Positions 12,670 through 25,275 of a stretch of 64,000 bases of DNA are shown here, one piece after another. A program made the position numbers and the translations under genes. A model generated the notes under the pieces. The model saw only the letters and a list, made by a program, of their open reading frames with translations. It searched no databases and was not told the origin of the DNA. Position 1 is the first letter of the stretch; every line of letters starts with the position of its first letter. The stretch comes from Piper betle (taxonomy: Eukaryota; Streptophyta; Magnoliopsida; Piperales; Piperaceae). The stretch lies in assembly GCA_033002965.1 (NCBI GenBank), contig JAURVB010006392.1:45401-109400 (forward strand), in the 5' to 3' direction.

Positions 12670-13450
12670 TGTAAAATTATTCTGTAAAGGCCCGACCCAA
12701 CTAATGCAAATTGGTAAGCTTAGATCCTAAGCACATCCCCACTAAATACCCCAGTAGGTATACGATGTAGGACTAATATAATTTTTGGGGGACGTGCCAA
12801 AATATGAAGAGATGTACTGGTGGCCTCGAATGAAAAAACATTTGTGACTTTGTTGCAAGGTATTTGAATGGTCAACAAGTGGAGTTTGAACACATGAGAT
12901 TGGAGGAAAACTTCGGCCCCTTGATGTACCAGGATGAAAGTGGGAGGATGTAGCATGTGATTTTGCCTTTGGTTTACCCAAGTCTAAGAAGAATTATGAT
13001 GCTATATGGATGATAATTGATCAACTTACAAAATCAGCTCATTTCATTATGTGTGAGTTAATATATCAATGCAACAATTATGTTAGCACTTTATGGATAA
13101 TATTGTAAAACCTCATGGAACTTCTAAGTCAATTATCTCAAATAAAGATATGAGATTTATCTTAAGTCTTGGAGAGGATTTCAATGAGCTATGGGGACAA
13201 GATTAAAATTGAGTACAGTTTTTCATCCTCAAACAGATTTGAGTAAACAATTCAAACATTAGAAGATTTACTTCAATCATGTGTACTCAATTGGAGTGGA
13301 AATTGGGAAGAACATCTACCATTAGTAGAGTTTTCACATAATAATAGTTACCAAGCCACTATCATATTATATGGATGACCATGTCGATCTCCATCATGTT
13401 GGTTAGAAGAAAATGATACTGTTCTTGTTGGACAAGAATTTATTCAAGTT
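12670..13450 (+). pseudogene. Ty3/gypsy integrase relic
   Basis: In shifting plus-strand frames the sequence reads as gypsy integrase. It shows a zinc-finger part near 12795-12880 (YWWPRMKK), then WKWEDVACDFAFGLPKSKK, then AIWMIIDQLTKSAHFIM near 13000-13050. Later come the SNKDMRFIL block around the second catalytic Asp, HPQTD, and LPLVEF near 13320. Several stops and frameshifts break it. No intact reverse transcriptase is seen upstream. It is a different, older copy than the chromovirus at the right end of the window. Confidence 0.85.
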
Positions 13451-13479
13451 TCAGTTCCACAAATTGAAATCATAAGGAA

Positions 13480-13830
13480 TAGGAAAGCACTATGCTGAGC
13501 TGCATGCATTTGCAGCACATGCAGAGCAGCGCACCACAACTGCTGGATCAAATCGATCCAGAGGCTGATGTTATTTACCCCCACCCCCACACGGCTTTCC
13601 CGATCACCCCACCACGCGCGGATTTCCCACCCCTCCCCTGACGTCTTTAAAAGCACCTCCCCACCCCGCCACTGGACACACCCAGCCCACCACCCCCGAC
13701 CCCCACCGCAGCCTCCCCCTTGCCACAAGCCGGTGCTCACCTGCTGCAGCCACCCCCAGACGCCCCCTGCCACACCGCCCCAGCCCTCCCGTGCCGAACT
13801 CGCCGCACCAAGCATTAGGCAAGAGTTAAG
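13480..13830. other. GC-rich flank left of the FAR1-like relic
   Basis: A C-rich plus strand (13575-13800) interrupts AT-rich DNA. It is preceded by GCGCACCACAACTGCTGGAT (from 13531), which loosely mirrors a segment at 16940-16990 in inverted form. The open frames here on both strands overlap, are low in complexity and match nothing I know. Confidence 0.4.
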
Positions 13831-13919
13831 AATGTTTATTATGACTATTTTAGTTGATTAGATTCTTAGTTTTTATAAATTTTGTATTTTTTAAGAATGG
13901 ACAATTTTGAAGATAAAGG

Positions 13920-16310
13920 AAATGCCGAAGAAAAATTGGGCTAACATATTACAACATTTTATCGTATTGTAGAAGATGAGGTCAAACCAAAGGTTGGAAT
14001 GCAATTTAATAGTTTGCATGATGCGCTCAACTTCTACAATAGTTATTCAAAAATGGCTAGATTTGGTGTACGTAAACATAGTACAAATTATCATAGGAGA
14101 ACAAAAGAGTTATGTTCTCAAGTGTTTATGTGTTCTGAAGAAGGACATTCAAAAGAAAATGAATGTAAAATACAGATTGGATATAAAGATGAAAATAATA
14201 ATGATGGTATGAGTATGAACAAACGAAGAGAGAAATAGCCCAGAAAGGAAAAAAATGAATTTATACTATCATTAGAGAAGATTGTCAAGCACGCATTAGG
14301 GTAACTAAAAATAAAGAGGGCAGATGGAAGGTCATGCATTCTGAAGAAGGACATAGTCATGCACTCCATACATTATCAAAACTCATTTTTTCAAGTCACA
14401 TAGGCATGTTACAAATGTGCACCGAAGTTTGATAACACATTTGCAGAGGCTAACCTAAAAACTTCTCAACTACTGTCTGTGCTAGAAATTGAAGCAGGTG
14501 AGGCTGAAAATATTTGTTGTACAGAGATAGATATTAGAAATGCCCAGACAAAAAATAAAGAACAGATAAAGGAAATTGATGCCCAATTATTGATGGAACA
14601 TTTCAAAGAAATGAAAGAGATGAATGACTCATTTTTTATTGCTATGAAGTTGATGATGATGGTAGATTGAAGCATTGTTTTTGGGCAGATAGAATTGCAA
14701 GAAAAAATTATCAGCTTTTCTTATATGTGATGATTTTTTATACAACATATAATACAAATAAATATGCACTTATTTTTGCACCATTAACCGGAATAAACTA
14801 TCACAGGAAAACTATGACAGTTGGATGTGATTTTTTGTGTAATGAGAAGACTGAGTCTTTTATGTGGCTTTGTGAAACAATTTTTAAATGCATGGATGGA
14901 AAGCATCCCTAGGCAATTATTACTTATCAAGATCCTGCAATGGATAAAGCAATTAAACTGATATTTCCTTCAACATATCATCATCTTTGCATTTGGTATA
15001 TCCTTAAGAAGGAAACTGAAAAATTAGGTGCAATTGCTCACAAAAGAGAGTTTTATGAGCCATTTCATAGTTTAATTTATGGTGCAAAGAATAAAGAAGA
15101 ATTTGAATCTCAATGGTGTGAAATAATGAAAGACAATTGCTTAGAGGAAAATGAGTGGTTAAAATCCATATATGTCATTCGTCAAGCGTGGGTGCCTGTG
15201 TATGGTAAAGGTATATTTTTGGTTGGTATAAGAAGTTTGCAACGAAGTGAATCTCAAAACTCATTTTATTCAAGTTATATCAACAAAAAAATAGCCTTAT
15301 TGAGTTTATACATAGATTTGAGTGAGCTATCAAAAGATAGAGATTGAATGAGGCAAAAGATATGAGAACTCATATAAAAAACCCAAATTGGTCACTTCAT
15401 TCAAAATGGAATGTAAGATGGCAAAGGTTTATACTCAAAAAATTTTATAAGTTTCAAGAACTACAATACAGTTTGGTTTGTTGCTCATCTCATAAGAAAT
15501 TAGATGGGGAGGATGTTGAACAGTATGAGGTAACATGCTGTACAAATAATAAAGAGTTGGTTGCACACGTAACTCATAGGAGTTAACAGTAGATGCACAT
15601 GTAGTTGTAAAGTGAACGTATTCCATATAGGCATTTACTGTATGTACTGAGATTGAATGAGGATGATATTTTTCGTCAACTCTATGTTGTGAAGAGATGG
15701 ACAATTGAAATAGCAAAAGAAGTTGTTTTTGATGATGATGAAGTGGAACTTCATGGTGATTGTAATAAAACTTTATTCTCTAATTGGGGAGAATTGCATT
15801 GTATATTAAATCGATAGTCCAAAAGGCATATTCATCATCTGAGAAATTTGAACTCGCCAAGCAAAAACTTTTGGAGATAGAAAAATTGGTAGAAGATGTG
15901 GTAGATGATCCACATCATGGGAATACAAGTACATCCACCGGCACAATCAAAGACAAAAGAAGTGGTAAAAGGTGAAAGAGTAGTAAAAAACTTGCAATGG
16001 AACATATGGTTAAAGATAGACTATGTCATGGTTGCAACAAACGGGGAGTTGGGCATGATAAGTGCACTTGCCCTGCAATTGTAGCACATCGGTAATGTTG
16101 CCTAACACAAACCTTGTTTTGATCTTTGTTATATATAATTTATGTGATTATTTTCCATCTTTTATTTTTAAATATATAGGCAAAAAAATGTTACATTTGA
16201 AAGTGGAGTCGTGGAGTCTATTCAGGGGCATCGGTGCAGTGATGGCGAATCTCAAAGTAGTGATGGAGAATGACTATGATAGCTACGAATCTAGAAGGGC
16301 TATATAATCT
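13920..16310 (+). pseudogene. FAR1/FRS-type MULE transposase relic
   Basis: The FAR1 DNA-binding domain is at 13999-14240 (FNSLHDALNFYNSYSKMARF, then the WRKY-GCM1-like zinc-binding region). The MULE transposase core follows at 14667-15347: KHCFWADRIARKNY with TTYNTNKY holds the first acidic catalytic residue region, then YQDPAMDKAI and YHHLCIWYILKK. A SWIM-like Cys/His patch lies near 15590-15650, and a basic tail at 15784-15975. The frame breaks at about 14640-14670, at a single TAG (14910-14912), again near 15344 and near 15590, so no full protein is made. Intact FRS genes are host transcription factors domesticated from such transposases. The decay and position among repeats point to a dead element or FRS pseudogene. 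Confidence 0.85.
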
Positions 16311-16544
16311 TACTGATTTGTAAATTGTGTCCAAGATTTGTAATTGGCTTTAATCAAACTTGACAGATTTGTAACTTGTAAGTTATTCAAGGGCATGATC
16401 TTTTATGGTTTGTACTTGTATTCATCGTGTGGAAGAAAATTAAATGAGATGGCTCTCATGTGTTTTGGCTCTCATGTGTTTCCGAATTTATCAACATAAT
16501 TTAAATGTTATCAAAATATATAAGAGCATGCTATTTTTTTATTA
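16311..16544. other. AT-rich spacer after the FAR1-like relic
   Basis: Contains a short tandem word (TGGCTCTCATGTGTTT twice near 16450-16480). Nothing else is recognised. Confidence 0.4.
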
Positions 16545-16690
16545 TATAGTTGATCACAAAATTAATTTTAAAACCATTTACCGAGGTAGGACGCATTATT
16601 TATTAATTATGGGTCAAGACTGAGTCAAGTTTTTACTTACTCGAGACGGGACCAAATCAATTTTTTATTGACTCGAGTCGGGACCGGCGG
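16545..16690 (+). repeat. Fragment of the chromovirus LTR family
   Basis: The stretch with AAACCATTTACCGAGGTAGG and the following GACTCGAGTCGGGACC matches the inside of the LTR at 21720-21930, with part of that segment missing. Neither LTR end is present, so it is a truncated or recombined piece. Confidence 0.6.
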
Positions 16691-16995
16691 CGTTGGCAGT
16701 GGATGGTGGTGGCAGGGGTCAGCGGCTAGGGCCATGCCCGCCCCCTAGTCTCCCGCGCCATGACAAGGGTGGGCCGCGACGGCCGAAGGTGTGCGCGAGG
16801 GTGGGGGGACCACATTGTGGGGGGGAGCCACGGCAACGGGAGGTGCCTGGGGGGCTGCGGCAGGGGCGGGGCGGGCGGGGGGACGCCGTGGCGGCGAGAG
16901 GGAGCCGACGAGGGGAGGGCGGCAGAGGAATAAACGAGTGCCACTGGATTTAATCCAGTGGCTCTCGTGTGGTATGCAGTGCACCACAGTTAAAA
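16691..16995. other. GC-rich block right of the FAR1-like relic
   Basis: A G-rich plus strand at 16690-16930 is followed by a perfect short palindrome (CCACTGGATTTAATCCAGTGG at 16941-16961 pairs with itself). Open frames on both strands are alanine/glycine/proline/arginine-rich and overlap one another, so they are not supported as genes. Confidence 0.4.
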
Positions 16996-16997
16996 AG

Positions 16998-17024
16998 GAA
17001 TATATATATATATATATATATATC
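16998..17024. repeat. (TA)n microsatellite
   Basis: About twelve TA units, directly after the GC-rich block. Confidence 0.95.
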
Positions 17025-18421
17025 ATATATCACACACACGAGCCTTTAGTGCCCGCATAGATATTTTTCCGACGTCATATCTACTATCTTATAGTGTGTG
17101 CACTCTTAGTAGATAAGATGATGCACAACCCACAATTTATTTTACACATAATCTCACATTTTACAAATAAACACTCAATAAATAATAATATAGCTATGTT
17201 GATTTGATAATTTAGAGATACACTCGATTTTAAAGATAAATTTTAATTTAGTAAGAAGATAGATTATAATAATATAATATTTTTTATTATGTTCTATGTA
17301 TCGAATTTCTTATTTGTTATCGTAGCACAAAATTTAATTTTCATTTTATAAATTAATAAATTTGGTAAAATATCACACTATGTGTAGACAATATTTGCTA
17401 GATAACCCTCATTAAATAATATTATTGATTATAATAATTTAACATCTTAGAGTGACTCTAATTTTAAAGATATATTATAATAATTAATTTTTGTATTTTA
17501 TTATATTTTGATTGGTTGAATTTATTTTTATTAAGGACTGACTTTTATTTTTTTATTAATAAAAAAATAAGAGTAGATAAAGAGTACATATCCAATATTA
17601 TATGACGTGCGCGCCGTTGGGCCGTAGCCACAGCTGTTGATCAAACTGGATGGGGACCCATCATTTACACTGGGCCCCACCAGCACCCAAAGGATGAAGG
17701 GTCACCTCTGCTTTGAAAGGAACGAAAGCAAAGGAGGAAATGGGAATGGGGACAAGCCCCAGCCCACATTCCATAGCCGAAAAGCCTTTGTCACATCTCT
17801 CACGCAAGAGAAGAGAAAACAGAAGAGTGAACGTTCGACGGGTCCAATGCCAAAATGCCAACCCCTTTGACGCAAGGTTTCGTCGCCGCCGTATCGCCCG
17901 TTTAAGTAAAAGTAAGCTCCCCTGCACGGTTGGTAGATAACAAGCGGGAGTGTAAGATTTTAAAATCACCAATAATTAAGTATATAAATTAAGAAATTGG
18001 TAGCAAGGAATAACAAAAAAATTAATGCAAAAAACCGGAATTAGTGGGTAAACAACCCCGAAGAAAAAATGGCTCAATAGTAATCGCTCCATAAAAGAGT
18101 TGAAACTTGATTAGTCAAGAGTTTTCTTTTACATATATCTGATTAGTCAAGGGTTTTATTTGAAACTTGATAGTGAGAAGCATGGGAAGACCTATTGTTT
18201 TTTTGTAAGACCTACGCGGTTTTTGACGGTTTCTTCGTTTATTTATATTAATTTTTGTCCTTTTCTCATGTTCCTCCAAATCCAATCTCTACATACACAA
18301 TTTATTCTACGCATTAATTTTAATTTTATAGATGTTTTTTAATATTAAAATAGATTATAATAATTTAATATCTCAAATATAAATTTAAGATCTTAGTTGT
18401 AATCAAACTCCAATAACAAGT

Positions 18422-18425
<4 letters not shown>
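17025..18425. other. Intergenic region, no gene recognised
   Basis: Mostly AT-rich. A less AT-rich island at 17600-17945 has open frames on both strands but no recognisable protein. It could be a promoter or gene remnant, which I cannot decide. Confidence 0.4.

Positions 18426-18463
<38 letters not shown>
18426..18463. repeat. (TA)n microsatellite
   Basis: A run of about eighteen TA units. Confidence 0.95.
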
Positions 18464-20886
18464 CAATGATAGGATGTGAACCTTTTTTAAATGTTAACTT
18501 TGTGAATTTGCATGAAGGTAAATAATTTTTCATTTAACAGTTTATATTGAGAAATTATAGGTGGTAGTCATAGGTAGTTCCATCAATTAATCAATGTGAA
18601 CCACTAAATGAAATATTAAGAGTTATTCTAAACCTAGGCCATCCACCTGAGGATTTTATTATCGGTTCAATTATTACCTAAATCGGGTTAATAGGGTCTA
18701 ATTATTTTTGTCATGGTTTGTGAATAGTATAGTGTATGTTTCTCTAGCCTTAGCATCCTTTGGCGCTCACTACACCTAGTTGGATGTTGTATGTCTAGCT
18801 TTTTCATATTTAGTTTGTGTCCCTCACATGTCTTTTGTGTACTTGCCGTATATTTGATAACTCGTCCTAATCCTTCTTTAGGATCTGCAGTGTAATTCCT
18901 GAGGTAGGTCTAATTGCTATAGGGAAAAAACCTTAAGTTTTTGGGTTTTCGGCTAACACAACTCATAAAACTCATACCTCTTTAACTAATCCAACTTATA
19001 TATCTTTATCTAATCCAACCTACTCTTTAGGTATGGTACCCGTATCTATGACATCACCAAGCCAACCTGTACATCTTTATCTAACCCATGGCTCTTTAGG
19101 TATAGTACCCGTATGTCTGACATCACTAAGTCAACCACTATTTTTCTGTAAAACTCATTCCTTCCCTTACCTTTTCACCATTTCTCATTCTCTCCTCACG
19201 TCCAACAAACTTCTTCTCCTCTCCTTTGCCTTTTTCTTTCTCCTTGGAGCTGCAATCATCCTTCCTTATGTTTTTTGCCTCCTAAGGTGATAGGTTTTGA
19301 GGTTGGATGCCTCAAAGATTTCCCCTTAGTCTTCCCATGTTAGTCACGGGGTTGTATTGCCTCTATTGTTCGTTGTTGGATATTTATCGATTGAATTTTT
19401 ATGACTTTTTTAGAATGTATATTTTCTTGTTAGGAGAATTTTTAGTACTCATGTATCTTATTTGTCCATGTAAATAAATATATATATATTTTTATAATAC
19501 ATGTAGATCACTCATATACACTGTTTCAGTATAAAAATCAAATCCTGACACTCTGATGCTAAATTTACACGATTCTTATTTTTTTGCATTCATCATATAT
19601 ATATTTGCAACTTTTACGTTAGGTGTTTTAGCTTCCATGACTTAGAATGTGCATGTATGAGGGCAAAAACTAAAAAAGTGGCACCTTTTACCGTTACAGT
19701 GACATAAGTTCCCCTTTCTCCAATTTTTACTTTCTAACCTTAAAGGATCTGTGATGAAAAACATGTAGTTTGTTCATGGTGATGTAGGATTTTGTAATAA
19801 AGTTTTAAGCATAATATAACCACTAAATAATTAAGAAAACCACGACTGAGTATGCCTTATGTTTCATGTGGTGTTTATGACTATGAGCATGCTCTGTGAT
19901 TGTATTATATGTTAAGCGAGTAATTTTAAGTTAATAAAATCTGGTAAAAATATATGGTGCTCCAATAAGTATTTGATTGAAATATATAAATTTTTTGAAT
20001 TGGTAAAAATCATCTAGGTGTATTTTTTAGGTGTTTACCCAGACAATGTAAAGATACAAGGTGAAAAACCTAGTTTTTTATATTGAAAATTACCATAAAA
20101 TAGGTTAATGATGTTGGATTTAAGTGAAACTTGGTCCACGCCTTACTCTATGTTTTAGTAGCACTGTGACAAAATTTGGGGCCATGTGGAAAGGTTCCTA
20201 ATTTTATTTGTGAATTAACAAATTGTTAGGGCCAAATAGCTTCAGAAACAGCCCATCCAATGACCAAATTATAAAATCCACTTAGACCCATTTACAAAGT
20301 AAATTGGGTCTTACTCTAACTTGGCTCAAGCTACTTGTGTTAGCTGACTAGGCCCACTGATCCAAAAAATTACATTTGGAGTCCTTAGCCCATGAACAAA
20401 TAGTTACAAAATTTGTGTGCAGCCGAGGAACATTGTTCCAGCACCTTAGGGCCGAATGTAATGGGCACTGCTCCCATTGATTTTACCTATGAACCTCAGA
20501 GTGTAAGGGCTCACCCATCCAAATTTCAACTCATTTGGGCATTGTTAAGCCGATCAAAAAAATCGTTTGGTTAGCCCATTCAATTAAAACCCTAGAATTG
20601 ATTAAATTCTACTAAGTGAATATGAAACCAAAACCTTAATTAAGTTACCTAATAAGGATTAATTTTTCACTTAGGACCTAATTAAGATAATTAAGTGATG
20701 ATTAAGTGTTGAGCTTGTGTGGAGGCTTTTCCTCGTTTTTGTGAGGATGTGACCCAATTCTTATTCGGTTCCATATCTGTGCTAGGTATTGCAGGTTAGC
20801 TCACTGACTAAAATATAGAGCTCTACTCATCCAAGTCCGTAAGACTCTCCCTTGGTTCATCTCTACTTGACTCCCTGCGTGTCAGG
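18464..20886. other. Intergenic region, no gene recognised
   Basis: AT-rich with no supported coding region. A diverged tandem duplication of about 70 bp lies at 19000-19136 (CTTTAGGTAT and ACCCGTAT recur). The last part (about 20750-20886) may be the left half of the old element that continues at 26133, because the LTR at 20887 appears to have landed inside it. Confidence 0.4.
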
Positions 20887-23800
20887 TGTAAAACCCATGA
20901 TTCAAGCTAGGGTTTTATAGTCTAAATTAGTCGATTCGACTACTATTTTCAGTCGAGTCAATTTTAAAACACGCGTACCGAGCCGAGGCCGGTCTTGTGT
21001 GTGAACCATGAGAGTCATGTGTGCCCAAGTATATGATGATAACGCTAGTAAGACGGCAGCAGAATGAGTTATCAAAATATATGAGAGTATGCCAGATTTT
21101 TCTTTATTTATTTTAATTAAATCGTAGAATTATTTTTATGTCGAATAACGTATTAGGATGCGTTACGCGCAGTTTGGGTGGGTTATTAGTTATAAAGCAT
21201 ATCATTGATGTGTATTATATTTTATAGGATTTTTTTTCATGTTCTCTGGATTTTTAGAATTATTATGAGTTAGTATTATTTTTTACTCAAGTCGGAGTTG
21301 AGTCAAGTTTTAATTACGAAACAACCATTCATTTTTCTCACTGACCATTCATTTTTCTCCCCGACCACTCATTTTCTTCCCCCTGATGTCTATATATTCC
21401 ACACTTCTGGCACTGTCATCATTCAGCCACCACCATCTTTCTCACCTAACTTCCTCCTTCTTTTTCTTCCTTCCCTCTTCCCCACAATCCTTGTAAAACC
21501 CACGATTCGAGTTAGGGTTTTATATTCAGAACCGGTCGGGTCGACCGTTATTTTTTCGAGTTGAGTCAGTTTCAGGACACGTGTACCGAGCCAATGCCAG
21601 TCGCGTGTATGAGCTATGAGGGTCATGCGTACCCAAGTATATGATGATAACGTCATGAACACAGCAGAACAGAATGAGTTATCAGATATATGAGAGTATG
21701 CCAGTAATTTTTTTATTATTTTTATATATAATGGATCGTAAAATTAGTATTAGGCCGTTTACCGCGTTAGGACGCGTTCGGGCAGTCTGGGTGGGTTGAT
21801 AGTTCTAGAACATATCATTATGATTTTTTTTGTGTGTTGTTTGATTTTACGGGATTTTTCCCGATTTTTATGAATTTTTTTTAGGATTTAATACGACTTA
21901 GTTATTATACTTGACTCGAGCCGGACACGAGTCAAGTATTATTTACGAAACTGCCACCAGCCTTTTCTTCCTCTTCCCCGACCCTTTCTTCCCCAAAACG
22001 TGTCGCGCCGCCCCTGTTCGCGCGCCACCGCCGCCGCTGTCGGCGCCGCCCGGCCGTCGACCGACGCCGCCCAGCTCGGCGACGCCGTCGCCATGCTGCC
22101 CCGACCAAGTCCGGCCCCAATCGGGCCGCCGTGACGCCGGAATCGCCGTGCGTAGCGCCGCGGCAAGGTCTTGGTCGCGTCGCCGATCGCGCCGCCGCCG
22201 ACCGTCGCCACCACGATCAGGTGGTCGGCTCGACGTCCTCGACCCCTCAGCTGCCTTCCCCGACCGGAGCGGAGGCCGTTGCCGCCGTGGCCGGCCGGAT
22301 CTAGCAACCACCACGGCCGGCCTCTGTTTTGCCATTTTCCGGCGAGCCGCCGCCTCCATTGGCCACACTGAGGTCATAGATGAGTCGGGCTCGCCGAGCC
22401 GGTTCCGAGGGTACCCAACACGACCCCTTTCCGACCAGTAGACGCCGCCGGCGATTGTCGTCGGAAAACCACCGGAAGCCGCCGGAAAACCGCCAGTAGC
22501 TGTCGGAAAACCGCCGGAAAATCAGAATTTCTGGAATTCGCTGGAATTCACCGGATCTTCCGCGGGGCTCACCCAGTGGAGCCCGATCGAGCTTCGGACG
22601 CCGATGAGCGCCGAATTTGAGCTCCGAGATGCGCGACGGAACCCTAGCCGTCGCCGATTGCCGACGACGTGAGGTATAATTACCTCCGAGTGATTTATTT
22701 AAGATGGATGATGATTGTTAGTACAGCATGCTAGGGTTGGTTTATTGATATGATTAATACTTAATTATGGATTAAACGATGAGTCGCATGATGTGATTAA
22801 TGACTAATTAGGGATAAAATGATAAGTTACATGCATGATTTGAATGGATGAATGTAGGTGATCTAATGAGATAGATCGAGTTGGATCATGATAATGGATC
22901 ACGACAGAAGTTAGAAAAACGTAATAAAATTAGTATGAATAGGATGAGTTAGGATTAATTAATTTTTATGATTTTCTGATTGTTATGTTGATGGATGCTT
23001 GCATTGTGATTTTGATGTTATTGAGTTTGATGCATCATTTAGTTAGCGGGCGTTAGTATTTAGTTTTGATGTGTAGGTACGGAGTAGGAGCTCGCCGCCT
23101 AGGCGCGATGACACGCTTGGAGCTTCTACCAGGTCCGTTTAGGACTCGTCTTGTTTTACGCTCTTCCATTGTATGTTTATTTTATTAGTGCAGGGCGGGT
23201 TAAGTGGCGTTTTATCGGATCCCACTTAACTCGGGCCATTTAATCGAATATTTCCGGATTAATAACCCCTCGAGGATGAGATCCCTCGAGGATGATTTCG
23301 AAAACAAGATCCACCACAAGTTGCCTTCGGGCCTATTATATGAATCCCTTCCCAGGCCTATATATATAGTTTTATCGAGTTTTCAGTGAGACGAGAGATG
23401 GAGAAACCGACTGCACGTACCATGCAGAGGATGCCGTGACAGTCAAAGCGGGCTCTGGATTAGTGCCAGCGGACTGTTCCATTCCCGAGGGATCCTGACA
23501 ACTCCGCGTTTGAGTTCCTCACACCCGGAGAACGTGGAGGTTTACGGGTACTGTTTAGTACAGCGCATGTCCGGACTTGTGGTTCAAAGGGTACTAAAGG
23601 CGACTGCCTGAGAGTACTCGGCCTTCGTGCTCAAGGCCAGGAGAGATATGGAGGTTCGGAGAGGGCTTAGGATAAAGTTTCATGAGAAGTACTGAAAAAG
23701 AAGTGCTGAGAGTAGCACAGTACCAGCAGCAGAGCAGTAAGTTCGGGATGCTACCGGGTCTGCAGCCCAGTGGCTCCTCAGTAGTGCCCTTCAGAGTGTT

Positions 23801-25240
23801 CTTGAGGAAGTATATGGTTTTCTTTCAGATGAGAGTTTGCTCTCATAGCCAGTTTGTTATAGTTATTTTATTTTTCGGACCAGTAACACTTGTTACTGAC
23901 GTGTTTTTATACTATATGTAGGTAATAATCACGAGTTGCAGAAGCCAGCTTGGACGGAGGAGCACTGTAGTCGCTTGCACACATGTCAGTTGATTGAGCG
24001 TTTATATTTTATTTATGATGCTATTATATTGTGAATGTTGTGAAATGCTAAGATATGATTAAATGTTTGAGACACGATGATGTGACATGATTAAATGTTA
24101 AGACACGATAGAATGTGAACATGATCAGAGATGCGCAGCGGAAGCGTAGTGGGTGGAAACCCCAGCTTCAGAATGAATTCCTAATATATTAGATTTTGTG
24201 TGAATGAAATCATGGATGCATGTGTATATATTTATACATATATATTATTTTGACAGGGTGGGCCCATAATTGCACTTTTAGGGGAGACCCTGTTAGTTTT
24301 ACTTCAGAATTTTCATCGATTTTGCTCGTAATTGTGATGGTGTGAAATTTAATTTGTATGTCATTCATGTAGTGCCATGTTAGGATTTTGTGCATGCATT
24401 CATTCATGACAGAACGTATCTTCATCTTAAGACGCCGAGATTGGATCCGCACGAGTTAGGTTCGCATTAGCCGACCTAACCGGGGCCTGTAACATGCCGG
24501 TTCGGTTCACGAGCGTGAACCGGATTTGGGGTGTTACAATCCTCACTCGAGCCGGCCACAACCTTCTCATCGTCGTCGTGTGACTGACAATTATGTATAG
24601 AATTTTATCCAATTTAATTATTTAAAATTGATATTTATTAGCAGAGCATGCTAGGATTGATTAATTGTTGTGATGAATGTCTGATTACAGTTGAAGTGAT
24701 GATTTGCACGATTTGATTGATAGTGAATGATTATTAATGATCTAATTAAGGAAAGTAAATCTGAGCATGCTAACTGACTACAACATAACTTTGAAAAATA
24801 TAATAAAATTAGCATGAATAGGATGAGTTAGAGTTATTTCTACACTGATGATTGTTTGACTGTTAGATAATGATTGCATTATATGTGTGATGTTCATGTT
24901 AAGTTGATGCATCATTTAGTCAGCGGGCATTAGCTTCTAGATTTGATGTGTTGGTATAGAGTAGGAGTTCGCCGCCTAGGCGCGTGGACACACTTGGAGC
25001 GTCTACCAGGTCCGTTAAGAACTCACCCCTGATTTATTGCTCTATTCTATCGTGCTTTATTTTTATAGAATGTAGGACGAGTTGAGTGGTGTTTTATTGG
25101 ATCCCACTTAGCTCAGGTCATTTAATCGATCAATCTTCCAGATTAATAACCCTTGAGGATGAGATCCCTCGAGTATATTTTTGAAAACAAGATCTACCAC
25201 AAGTTGCCTTTGGGCCTATTATATAAATCCTTATTAAGAC

Positions 25241-25275
<35 letters not shown>

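Noticed and set aside
13444..13861. Overlapping open frames on both strands (123, 97 and 72 residues)
   Set aside because: Long only because the C-rich stretch lacks stops; composition is biased and nothing is recognised.
16693..17060. Glycine/arginine-rich open frames
   Set aside because: They run through a G-rich block and into a TA microsatellite; not gene-like.
21911..22441. 176-residue plus-strand open frame, Arg/Pro/Ala-rich
   Set aside because: It lies in the GC-rich core of a solo LTR; several overlapping frames on both strands are equally open and none is kept in the related LTR cores.
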